This document shows, one piece after another, positions 7,278-14,789 of a stretch of 64,000 nt of DNA (within the stretch, counting starts at the first letter, position 1; every line of letters begins with the position of its first letter). A model generated the notes under the pieces. The model was not told the origin of the DNA. It was given only the letters and a program-made list of their open reading frames with translations, and made no database searches. The stretch spans positions 133,609-197,608 of the forward strand of contig NHBH01000009.1 in the NCBI GenBank assembly GCA_002168225.1, read 5' to 3'. The position numbers and the translations under genes were made by a program. This stretch comes from Micavibrio sp. TMED2. GTDB taxonomy: Bacteria; Pseudomonadota; Alphaproteobacteria; TMED2.

Positions 7278-8572
7278 ATCAGAAACCTTCCGGCAAACGC
7301 GCGGTAGCGCGCTGTGATTTTCTCGGCGGAAAACCCTATAGCGACGAGGAGGACCTGCTGTTCCGCTCGTTTCTGTCGCCGGGCTATCACTGCACGGTGA
7401 AACAGGTTGCGAAATGGATGGCGGAAGCCGGCATGGCAACCCGTATCGACCCTGCCGGAAATCTGATCGGTCGCTATGAGGGCAGCACTGCCGATTCCCC
7501 GGCCTTGCTGATCGGCTCGCATCTCGACAGTGTCCGCGATGCCGGACGCTATGACGGACCGCTTGGTGTCATGCTCGGCATCGAATGCGTTGATGCCCTC
7601 AACCGCGCTGGCAAACGCATGCCCTATGCCATTGAGGTAATTGCTTTCGGTGATGAGGAAGGTTCGCGTTTCCCGGCCTCGATGCTGTGCAGCCGGGCGG
7701 TGGCCGGTACCCTGCCTGCCGGTGACCTCGATCAGGCCGATACCGATGGGGTCAGCCTGTCCGACGCCTTGATCAAATCCGGGCTGAGTACCGAAAACTT
7801 CCTCGACGCCCGCCGCGAACAGGGGGAGATACTGGCCTATCTCGAGGCGCATATAGAACAGGGGCCGATGCTGGAGGCGAAGGATTTGCCGGTGGGCACC
7901 GTCACCGCCTTTGCCGGGCAGCGCCGTTACCGTGTGGTTGTGACCGGCAAGGCCGGTCATGCGGGCACCACCGCCATGAGCCTGCGCCGTGATGCGCTTG
8001 CCGCCACGGCAGATGCGGTGCTGGCGGTGGAGCAGGTCGGTGTTGCCGGACCGGATGATCTGGTCTCGACCGTCGGTGTGTTGCAGGTGGCGCCGGGGGC
8101 GATCAACGTCATTCCGGGTCAGGTTGAATTTACCGTCGACATTCGGGCGGGTGATGCCCCGACCCGTGATGATGCCGCCAGCGAAATTCTGGCTCGGTTC
8201 GAGATCATTGCCGCCAAGCGCAATGTCAGCTTCGAGGTGACACCGCTGCAGGAGATCATGCCCTGTCCGTGTGACCCTGAACTGATGGCGCTGCTCGACC
8301 GTTCGATTGACAAGGTGGGTGTTCAGCCGATGCGCCTCGTCAGCGGTGCCGGGCATGATGCCATGAGCTTCGGTGATTTCTGTCCGGTGGCCATGCTGTT
8401 CGTGCGTTGCCGCGACGGTATCAGCCACAATCCGGCGGAGCATGTGGAGCAGGCCGATGTTGATGTTGCATTCAACGTCATGCTGGGCTTCATTGACCAG
8501 CTTGCAGCAAGTCCAATGACGGCAGGCATGAAGCAACAACAATCCGCCAACGGAGAAACCCTTGAAGCCTGA
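7271..8572 (+). CDS. Allantoate amidohydrolase (M20 family)
   Basis: A 433-residue Zn-dependent M20-type amidohydrolase. Metal-site motifs are GSHLDSV (H84), GRYDGPLG (D95), FGDEEGSRFP (E129/E130) and the late ISHNPAEH. The dimerisation lid contains GKAGHAGTTAMS. The family also includes N-carbamoyl-L-amino-acid hydrolases and beta-ureidopropionase. The purine-cluster position, beside allantoinase and the ureidoglycine aminotransferase, makes allantoate the likely substrate, giving ureidoglycine, CO2 and ammonia. It is translationally coupled to hpxW (7-base overlap) and overlaps the next gene's TTG start by 11 bases. Confidence 0.87.
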   Translation: MVDQKPSGKRAVARCDFLGGKPYSDEEDLLFRSFLSPGYHCTVKQVAKWMAEAGMATRIDPAGNLIGRYEGSTADSPALLIGSHLDSVRDAGRYDGPLGVMLGIECVDALNRAGKRMPYAIEVIAFGDEEGSRFPASMLCSRAVAGTLPAGDLDQADTDGVSLSDALIKSGLSTENFLDARREQGEILAYLEAHIEQGPMLEAKDLPVGTVTAFAGQRRYRVVVTGKAGHAGTTAMSLRRDALAATADAVLAVEQVGVAGPDDLVSTVGVLQVAPGAINVIPGQVEFTVDIRAGDAPTRDDAASEILARFEIIAAKRNVSFEVTPLQEIMPCPCDPELMALLDRSIDKVGVQPMRLVSGAGHDAMSFGDFCPVAMLFVRCRDGISHNPAEHVEQADVDVAFNVMLGFIDQLAASPMTAGMKQQQSANGETLEA

Positions 8573-9791
8573 TTATTTTGGCGAGATCGATCCCCCGCAG
8601 CGCCTGCTGATGGGGCCCGGTCCGGTGAATGCCCACCCGCGCGTCCTGCGCGCCATGTCCGCCGACCTGCTCGGACAGTTCGACCCGGAAATGACCGAAT
8701 ACATGAACCAGACGATGGCGCTCTATCGCCCGATTTTCGGGACGGAGAACCGTTGGACGTTTCTGGTCGATGGTACCGCGCGTGCCGGGATCGAGGCAGC
8801 GCTGGTGTCGCTCGCCGCACCTGGCGATACCGTGCTGGTGGTGAATTTCGGTCGTTTTGGCCTGCTGCTGACCGAAATCCTGGAGCGGATCGGGGCGAAG
8901 ATCGTGACCGTCGATGCCCCCTGGGGTGAGACGGTGCCCATGGCGGCAATCAAGGAAGCGATCGAGCGTCACGGCCCGAAGGTTGTCGCCTCGGTGCATG
9001 GCGATACGTCGACCACCATGGCCCAGCCGCTGGATGGTCTCGGTGAGCTGTGTCGCGCTGCCGGTGCCTATTCTTATGTCGACGCGACGGCGACGATTGG
9101 CGGTATGGAAATCGCTTCTGACCGCTGGGGTATCGATGTGGTGACCGGCGGTTTGCAGAAGTGCCTCGGCGGACCGTCCGGTTCCTCGCCGATCACGGTT
9201 TCCGACCGGGCGGCGGAGTACATCTTTTCCCGCCGCCATGTGGAGAAGGGCATTGTCCGCGATGACATCAGCGACGGCAGCGGTACCCGCATCGGTTCCA
9301 ACTATTTCGATCTCGCCATGGTCATGGATTACTGGTCGGAAAAGCGCCTCAACCACCATACCGAGGCGACGAGCATGCTCTACTGTGCGCGTGAATGTGC
9401 CCGTGTGGTGCTGGGCGAGGGGCTTGAGGCCCGCTTTGACCGCCATGTGAAGGCCGGTGCCGCGGTTACCGCCGGTGCCCGTGCACTGGGCTTGGAAGTG
9501 TTCGGCACCGACGCCACCCGCATGACCAATGTGACCGGCATCTATATCCCCGACAGCGTTGACGGCGAGCGGGCCCGCAAGCGGATGCGTGAGGATTTCG
9601 AGATCGAGATCGGCACCGCCTTTGGCCCGCTGCAGGGCAAGATATGGCGGATCGGTGCCATGGGCTATAACGCCATGAAACATAAGGTGCTGATTACCCT
9701 CGGCGCGCTTGAGGCTGTGCTGCGTGCAGAAGGTTTTGTGGCCCCCGCCGGTGCTGCGGTCGAGGCCGCGCTTGAGGTCTATGACCAATGA
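8562..9791 (+). CDS. Class V aminotransferase, ureidoglycine--glyoxylate type (PucG-like)
   Basis: A 409-residue PLP enzyme of the alanine-glyoxylate/serine-pyruvate group. It shows LLMGPGPVNAHPRVLRAMS at the start, DATATIGGMEI around residues 174-184, and the PLP lysine at K200 in GGLQKCLGGPSG. Next to allantoate amidohydrolase, the expected reaction is ureidoglycine plus glyoxylate to oxalurate plus glycine, as shown for Bacillus and Klebsiella homologues. The start is TTG with GGAG seven bases upstream; the gene begins inside the previous one. A generic serine or alanine--glyoxylate role is the main alternative. Confidence 0.85.
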   Translation: MKPDYFGEIDPPQRLLMGPGPVNAHPRVLRAMSADLLGQFDPEMTEYMNQTMALYRPIFGTENRWTFLVDGTARAGIEAALVSLAAPGDTVLVVNFGRFGLLLTEILERIGAKIVTVDAPWGETVPMAAIKEAIERHGPKVVASVHGDTSTTMAQPLDGLGELCRAAGAYSYVDATATIGGMEIASDRWGIDVVTGGLQKCLGGPSGSSPITVSDRAAEYIFSRRHVEKGIVRDDISDGSGTRIGSNYFDLAMVMDYWSEKRLNHHTEATSMLYCARECARVVLGEGLEARFDRHVKAGAAVTAGARALGLEVFGTDATRMTNVTGIYIPDSVDGERARKRMREDFEIEIGTAFGPLQGKIWRIGAMGYNAMKHKVLITLGALEAVLRAEGFVAPAGAAVEAALEVYDQ

Positions 9792-10684
9792 GCGAGATGC
9801 AGCCCCGCGATCTGGTTGGCTATGGTGCCAATCCGCCCGACCCGCAATGGCCGAACGGGGCCAGGGTCGCCGTGCAGTTTGTCATCAATTACGAAGAGGG
9901 CGGCGAGAATACCGTCCTCAATGGTGACAAGGGATCGGAGGCGTTTCTGTCCGATATGGTCGGGGCTCCGAGCCATGAGGGCGCGCGCGCCATGGCGATG
10001 GAGAGCCTCTATGAATATGGTTCGCGTGCCGGGTTCTGGCGTCTGCATCGCCTGTTCACTGAACGGCAGTTGCCGGTAACCGTCTTTGGCGTTGCTCATG
10101 CCATGGCGATGAACCCGGCGGCGGTTGAGGCCATGCTCAAGGCGGATTGGGAAATTGCCACCCACGGCCTGCGCTGGATTGATTACCAGTATGTATCAGA
10201 GGCGGTTGAGCGTGAGCATGTGGCACAGGCCATCGAGTTGCATACCAAGCTGACCGGCAGTCGCCCGCTCGGCTGGTATCAGGGCCGCACCTCACCCAAT
10301 ACGGCACGGATTGTCGCCGAGGAGGGTGGCTTTACCTATGACGCCGACAGCTATGCCGATGATCTGCCCTATTACGACCGCAAACATGGCCGGGCACAGC
10401 TGATCGTGCCCTATACCCTTGACGCCAATGACATGAAGATGGTGGCGCTCAACGGCTTTACCGAGGGCGAGCAGTTCTTCCGTTATCTGCGCGATACCTT
10501 TGACCAGTTACGGGCCGAGGGTGGCCGGATGATGTCGGTCGGTCTGCATGGTCGCATTGCCGGTAAACCCGCGCGTGCCCGTGCGGTGGCCCGGTTCCTC
10601 GATCATGTGATCGCCAGCGGCGATGCCTGGGTAACCCGGCGCATCGACATTGCCGATCACTGGCTCAAGGTACATGCGCCATGA
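9788..10684 (+). CDS. puuE: Allantoinase PuuE (polysaccharide-deacetylase fold)
   Basis: A 298-residue NodB-like protein with the PuuE-specific N-terminus, GYGANPPDPQWPNGARVAVQ followed by FVINYEEGGEN. ATHGLRWIDYQ (about residues 124-134) and a late VGLHGRIAGKPARA are also typical. This family is the metal-independent allantoinase that opens the allantoin ring to allantoate, unrelated to the amidohydrolase-fold allantoinase. It overlaps the previous stop by ATGA and the next start likewise, so it is part of a continuous polycistronic unit. Confidence 0.92.
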   Translation: MSEMQPRDLVGYGANPPDPQWPNGARVAVQFVINYEEGGENTVLNGDKGSEAFLSDMVGAPSHEGARAMAMESLYEYGSRAGFWRLHRLFTERQLPVTVFGVAHAMAMNPAAVEAMLKADWEIATHGLRWIDYQYVSEAVEREHVAQAIELHTKLTGSRPLGWYQGRTSPNTARIVAEEGGFTYDADSYADDLPYYDRKHGRAQLIVPYTLDANDMKMVALNGFTEGEQFFRYLRDTFDQLRAEGGRMMSVGLHGRIAGKPARARAVARFLDHVIASGDAWVTRRIDIADHWLKVHAP

Positions 10685-11061
10685 AGATCAATGACCCCGA
10701 TATTGTCGCCGAGGTGCGCGCCGCTTTCGATGCCTATGAGGCGGCCCTGATGGCCGATGATGTGGCAGCGATGGACCAACTGTTCCACGATGCACCGACC
10801 ACTGTTCGCTATGGTGTCGGTGAGGTGCTCTACGGCATCGAGGAAATCCGCGAATTCCGCAAGGGCCGTGGCGGCTCGCCGCAACGTCGCCTCGGTCGGG
10901 TGGAGATCACCGCCTATGGCCCCGATTTCGCCACCGCTGATGCCGAGTTCTTCCGTGAAGGTTCCGACCGTCGCGGACGGCAGAGCCAGAGCTGGGTGCG
11001 GTTTCCCGATGGCTGGAAGGTTGTCTCCGCCCATGTGTCGCTGGAGGGCAGCCATTCATGA
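10681..11061 (+). CDS. hpxZ: HpxZ/AtzH-like DUF3225 protein
   Basis: A 126-residue NTF2/SnoaL-fold small protein. AAFDAYEAALMADDVAAMDQ, LFHDAPTTVRYGVGE and FRKGRGGSPQRRLGRVE are characteristic of DUF3225. In Klebsiella it is the fourth gene of hpxWXYZ, and it resembles AtzH, which acts with the AtzG/AtzE amidase. A role with HpxX/HpxY is therefore likely, although here it is about 5 kb downstream of them. It overlaps both neighbours by four bases (ATGA). Confidence 0.85.
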   Translation: MKINDPDIVAEVRAAFDAYEAALMADDVAAMDQLFHDAPTTVRYGVGEVLYGIEEIREFRKGRGGSPQRRLGRVEITAYGPDFATADAEFFREGSDRRGRQSQSWVRFPDGWKVVSAHVSLEGSHS

Positions 11062-11564
11062 GCGAGAACACCACGTCCGCGATTGATCCGAACAGCCTGT
11101 CCGATGACGCCTTTATTGCGCGCTATGGCTTTCTGTTCGAGCATTCGCCATGGATTGTCGAGGCCGCTGCCGCGCGTCGCCCGTTTGATGATCTGCATGC
11201 CGGGCTGATGACCGTTGTGCATGAGGCGGACGAGGAGCAGCAGCTGGCCCTGATCCGTGCGCACCCGGAACTGGCGGGCAAGGCAGCGATTGCCGGTGAC
11301 CTGACCGACAGCTCCACCGCCGAACAGGCCTCTGCCGGTCTCGATAAGCTGACAATGCAAGAGTATGAGCGTTTCCATGCGCTTAACGCGGCCTATGGTG
11401 AGCGTTTCGGCTTTCCTTTCATCATCTGTGTTCGTTTGACCGATAAGGCTGGTATCCTGAAAGCTATGATGGATCGCCTGAATAACGACCGCGAGCAGGA
11501 AATCGCCACCGCCATCGAACAGATCGGTGAGATTGTCCGCCTGCGTCTGGGAGAAGTTGCATGA
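11058..11564 (+). CDS. uraD: OHCU decarboxylase
   Basis: A 168-residue UraD family protein. The motifs YGFLFEHSPWIVEAA, RAHPELAGKAA (catalytic His region), EYERFHALNAAYGERFGFPF and IICVRL match the family. It decarboxylates 2-oxo-4-hydroxy-4-carboxy-5-ureidoimidazoline to S-allantoin, the last of the three urate-to-allantoin steps. HIU hydrolase, the preceding step, is two genes downstream. Four-base overlaps on both sides show translational coupling. Confidence 0.93.
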   Translation: MSENTTSAIDPNSLSDDAFIARYGFLFEHSPWIVEAAAARRPFDDLHAGLMTVVHEADEEQQLALIRAHPELAGKAAIAGDLTDSSTAEQASAGLDKLTMQEYERFHALNAAYGERFGFPFIICVRLTDKAGILKAMMDRLNNDREQEIATAIEQIGEIVRLRLGEVA

Positions 11565-12994
11565 CCCACGCCATTGGCCTTGATGCACTGGAACAACGGG
11601 TCGCCCATGACCTTGCCTGCCTGAACCATGATGCCGCCGACTGGCTGCAGCCGCACACCTATAAGGGCGCGCATGTCTATGACACGGTGATTGTCGGTGG
11701 TGGCCAGAGCGGCATGGGTGCTGCCTTCGCTCTCCGGCGTGAGCGTATCGCCAATCTGCTGATACTGGACGAGAACCCGGCGGGTTATGAAGGGCCGTGG
11801 GATACCTATGCCCGCATGGCGACCCTGCGCACGCCCAAGCATCTGACCTCGATTGATCTCGGCGTGCCGAGCCTGACCTTCCGGGCATGGTGGGAGGCGC
11901 AGCATGGTGCCGAGGGCTGGGACAAGCTCGACAAGATCCCACGCAAGATCTGGATGGATTACCTGCGCTGGTATCGCAAGGTGCTCGACCTGCCGATGCG
12001 CAACGAGACAAAGCTGCTGCGGGTTGAGCCGGTCAAGCGTGGCCTGTTCCGCCTGCATCTGAGCAAGGGTGAGCCGGTACTGGCGCGCAAGGTCGTGCTG
12101 GCGACCGGTATTCAGGGCGGCGGCGAATGGCATACGCCGGGCTTTATCGCCGATAACCTGCCGAAAGAGTTTTACGCCCATACCTCGGAAGACATCGATT
12201 ATACGCGGCTGAAGGGCAAACGGATTGCTGTGCTCGGTGCCGGTGCCTCGGCCTTTGACAACGCCCATCACGCGCTGGAAAGCGGCGTTACGGAAGTGCA
12301 TGTCTTTGTTCGCCGCAAGCAACTGCCGACGGTGAACCCGATCCGGTTCATGGAGCAGAATGGCGTGATCCCGCGCTATGCCGTGATGAGTGATGCCGAG
12401 AAATATGCTTTCATGGCCTCGTTCTTCCATCGCAACCAACCGCCGACCAACGATATGTTCGAGCGTGCGGCGGCCTATCCCGGCTTCAACCTGCATCTCG
12501 GCTGTGGCTGGGAGGCGGTGTCGGTGGATGGCGACATGGTCAAGGTGAAGACCGAAAAGGGCATCTATCACTTCGACTTCCTCGTGCTCTCCACCGGTCT
12601 GGTGACCGATCCCGGCTTGCGCCCGGAACTGTGCGATGTGGCCGGGGATATTGCCCGCTGGGCCGATATCTATGAGCCACCGGCGGATGTGGCCAATACG
12701 GTCATCAGCCAGCACCCCTATGTCAGTGACAGTTTCGAGTTCGTGCCGCGTGCAGACAGCGATGCCGACAAGCTGCATGGTCTCTACGGTTTCAACTATT
12801 CCGCACTGATCAGCCACGGCCTGTCGGCGGCAGCGCTGTCGGGGCTGAAATATGCCTTGCCGCGCCTTGCCGGTGGTATCGCCAACCAGCTGTTCGAAGA
12901 TGACAAGGCAAGCATTCTCGAAGGCTATTACGCCTATGACGAGCCGGAATTTGTCAGCGAGTGGAATGCCTCGCCATCGGAGGCTGCGGAATGA
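11561..12994 (+). CDS. FMO-like FAD/NAD(P)H monooxygenase, probable urate hydroxylase
   Basis: A 477-residue two-dinucleotide flavoprotein. The FAD motif is VIVGGGQSGMG (GGGQSG at residues 46-51) and the NAD(P) motif is VLGAGASAFDNA (226-231). LATGIQGGG and LSTGLVTDPG close the Rossmann domains. The cluster has every other enzyme from xanthine to ureidoglycine but no uricase, PuuD or HpxO-type urate oxidase, and this gene sits directly between uraD and hiuH. I infer that it converts urate to 5-hydroxyisourate. A flavoprotein urate hydroxylase called HpyO has, as I recall, been described in Xanthomonas; homology was not checked. The first 38 residues before the FAD fold are extra. Confidence 0.75.
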   Translation: MTHAIGLDALEQRVAHDLACLNHDAADWLQPHTYKGAHVYDTVIVGGGQSGMGAAFALRRERIANLLILDENPAGYEGPWDTYARMATLRTPKHLTSIDLGVPSLTFRAWWEAQHGAEGWDKLDKIPRKIWMDYLRWYRKVLDLPMRNETKLLRVEPVKRGLFRLHLSKGEPVLARKVVLATGIQGGGEWHTPGFIADNLPKEFYAHTSEDIDYTRLKGKRIAVLGAGASAFDNAHHALESGVTEVHVFVRRKQLPTVNPIRFMEQNGVIPRYAVMSDAEKYAFMASFFHRNQPPTNDMFERAAAYPGFNLHLGCGWEAVSVDGDMVKVKTEKGIYHFDFLVLSTGLVTDPGLRPELCDVAGDIARWADIYEPPADVANTVISQHPYVSDSFEFVPRADSDADKLHGLYGFNYSALISHGLSAAALSGLKYALPRLAGGIANQLFEDDKASILEGYYAYDEPEFVSEWNASPSEAAE

Positions 12995-13323
12995 CCTCGT
13001 CACTCTCGACCCATGTGCTTGACCTGACTCACGGCACACCCGCGAGCGGCATCCAGGTGCGCCTGCTGCAGGGTTCGGACGTCCTGTTCAGCGGTCTGAC
13101 CGATGAGGATGGGCGCTGTCCCGGTCTGCAACCGATGGCACCCGGCACCTATCGGATCGAGTTTTCGGTCGCGGCCTATTTCCGTTCCAAGGGCATCGAC
13201 TTGCCCGATCCGCCGTTCATCGATGTGGTTGGCATTGATTTCGGTATTGCCGACAGCGGTGGCCATTATCATGTGCCGCTGTTGGTCTCGCCCTTCGGCT
13301 ACTCAACCTATCGGGGGAGCTGA
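12991..13323 (+). CDS. hiuH: 5-hydroxyisourate hydrolase (transthyretin-like)
   Basis: A 110-residue protein with the full HIU hydrolase signature: STHVLDLTHGTPASGIQV at the N-terminus (catalytic His), the central GRCPG, YHVPLLVSPFGYSTYRGS at the C-terminus, and the terminal YRGS that separates the enzyme from transthyretin. It hydrolyses 5-hydroxyisourate to OHCU. An earlier ATG at 12961 is inside the upstream gene and does not fit. The ATG at 12991 overlaps the previous stop as ATGA, and the stop overlaps the xdhA start by one base. Confidence 0.95.
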   Translation: MTSSLSTHVLDLTHGTPASGIQVRLLQGSDVLFSGLTDEDGRCPGLQPMAPGTYRIEFSVAAYFRSKGIDLPDPPFIDVVGIDFGIADSGGHYHVPLLVSPFGYSTYRGS

Positions 13324-14789
13324 TGGGCACGGTCCGGTTTGTTCTTGATGGCGCGATACAGGAAGTTGCGGTCAGTGATCCGACGGCGACCCTGCTCGAT
13401 CATCTGCGCTACAAGCTTGGCCGGACCGGTACCAAGGAAGGCTGTTCGGAGGGTGATTGCGGCGCCTGTACCGTGCTCGTCGGTACGCTCAATGGCGATG
13501 ACCTGATCGACTGGCGGGCGGTCAATGCCTGTATCCTGTTCCTGCCCATGCTTGATGGCCGCGCCCTGCTGACGGTCGAGAGCCTTGCGGCGGATGACGT
13601 ACTGCATCCGGTGCAGCAGGCCATGGTGGATTATCACGGCTCACAATGCGGGTTCTGTACCCCCGGTTTTGTCATGTCGCTCTATGCCCGCAGCATTGAG
13701 GCCTGCGGTACCAAGGACCAGCCGGTTGGTGATGTGATCGCGGGTAATCTGTGTCGCTGCACCGGTTATGGCCCGATCCTCGATGCCGGTAACGCGGTGC
13801 CGGTGAGTGCCCGCGATGACGGCGATACCATTGCCCTGTTACAGGGACTGCGGCGGGAGCAGCCGCTGACCATTCATAGCCATGATCCCGAAACCGGTGT
13901 GGATCGCCATTGGCTGACCCCACGGTCGATTGAGCAACTGGCGGATATGCTGGTGGCGCATCCGACCGCACGGGTGATTGCCGGTGGCACCGATATCGGC
14001 CTCTGGGTGACCAAGAAGCTCGACCGGCCCGAGGCGCTGATCTGGATTGGTGATGTGGCCGAGTTGAATACGATCCGGGAAGACCGCAACAATCTGGTGA
14101 TCGGTGCCGGGGTTCGCTACAGCGATGCCCATGCAGCGCTGGCCCGGTTGCACCCCGATCTGGGTGAGCTGGTGCGGCGCATCGGCGGCCTGCAGGTGCG
14201 CAATGCCGGTACCATCGGCGGCAATATCGCCAATGGCTCCCCCATCGGCGACATGCCGCCCGCCCTGATCGCCCTCGGCGCGGAACTGACCCTGCGCCAT
14301 GGCGACCGGCACCGCACCATGCCGCTGGAAGATTTCTTCATCACCTATGGCAGGCAGGACCGGGTGCCCGGCGAGTTTGTCGAGAGCGTGCGCATTCCGC
14401 GCCCGGACCCGAACAGCCGGATCGCGATCACCAAGCTGTCCAAACGCTTCGACAGCGATATTTCGGCTGTCTGCGCTGCCATTGCCTTACATTTTGACGG
14501 CGATGTGGTGCGTGATGCGCGGCTCGCCTTCGGTGGCATGGCCGGTATCCCGGCACGGGCGGAGAAGGCGGAGGCAGTGCTTTCCGATAAGCCGTTTGAT
14601 CAGACCGCGGTGGATGCAGCGATTGCGGCACTGGGCGAGGATTTCGCGCCGCTCAGCGATCTGCGCGGATCATCGGCCTATCGCCTGCAGGCGGCAGGCA
14701 ATCTCCTGCGCCGTCTGTTGCTGCAGCATGAAGGCTGCGGCGAGCCGGTCAGCGTGCTCGATCCACGGCTGGTGGAGGTGGCTGGCTGA
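13323..14789 (+). CDS. xdhA: Xanthine dehydrogenase small subunit (2Fe-2S and FAD)
   Basis: A 488-residue subunit. The plant-type 2Fe-2S cluster uses CSEGDCGACTVLV and a later Cys (NACILF). The second 2Fe-2S domain has SQCGFCTPGF and CRCTGYG. The FAD domain shows VIAGGTDIGLWVTKK and NAGTIGGNIANGSPIGD. Length and order match bacterial XdhA, which passes electrons from the molybdenum centre to NAD+. It is coupled to hiuH and xdhB by TGATG junctions. Confidence 0.95.
   Translation: MGTVRFVLDGAIQEVAVSDPTATLLDHLRYKLGRTGTKEGCSEGDCGACTVLVGTLNGDDLIDWRAVNACILFLPMLDGRALLTVESLAADDVLHPVQQAMVDYHGSQCGFCTPGFVMSLYARSIEACGTKDQPVGDVIAGNLCRCTGYGPILDAGNAVPVSARDDGDTIALLQGLRREQPLTIHSHDPETGVDRHWLTPRSIEQLADMLVAHPTARVIAGGTDIGLWVTKKLDRPEALIWIGDVAELNTIREDRNNLVIGAGVRYSDAHAALARLHPDLGELVRRIGGLQVRNAGTIGGNIANGSPIGDMPPALIALGAELTLRHGDRHRTMPLEDFFITYGRQDRVPGEFVESVRIPRPDPNSRIAITKLSKRFDSDISAVCAAIALHFDGDVVRDARLAFGGMAGIPARAEKAEAVLSDKPFDQTAVDAAIAALGEDFAPLSDLRGSSAYRLQAAGNLLRRLLLQHEGCGEPVSVLDPRLVEVAG

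Noticed and set aside
7127..8542. Long minus-strand frame opposite the allantoate amidohydrolase gene
   Set aside because: His/Arg/Gly-rich antisense shadow, common in G/C-biased third positions. The plus strand has catalytic motifs.
11393..13039. 548-codon minus-strand frame over the FMO-like gene
   Set aside because: Same cause: a mirror of high-GC codon bias. No motif, and it crosses several real genes.
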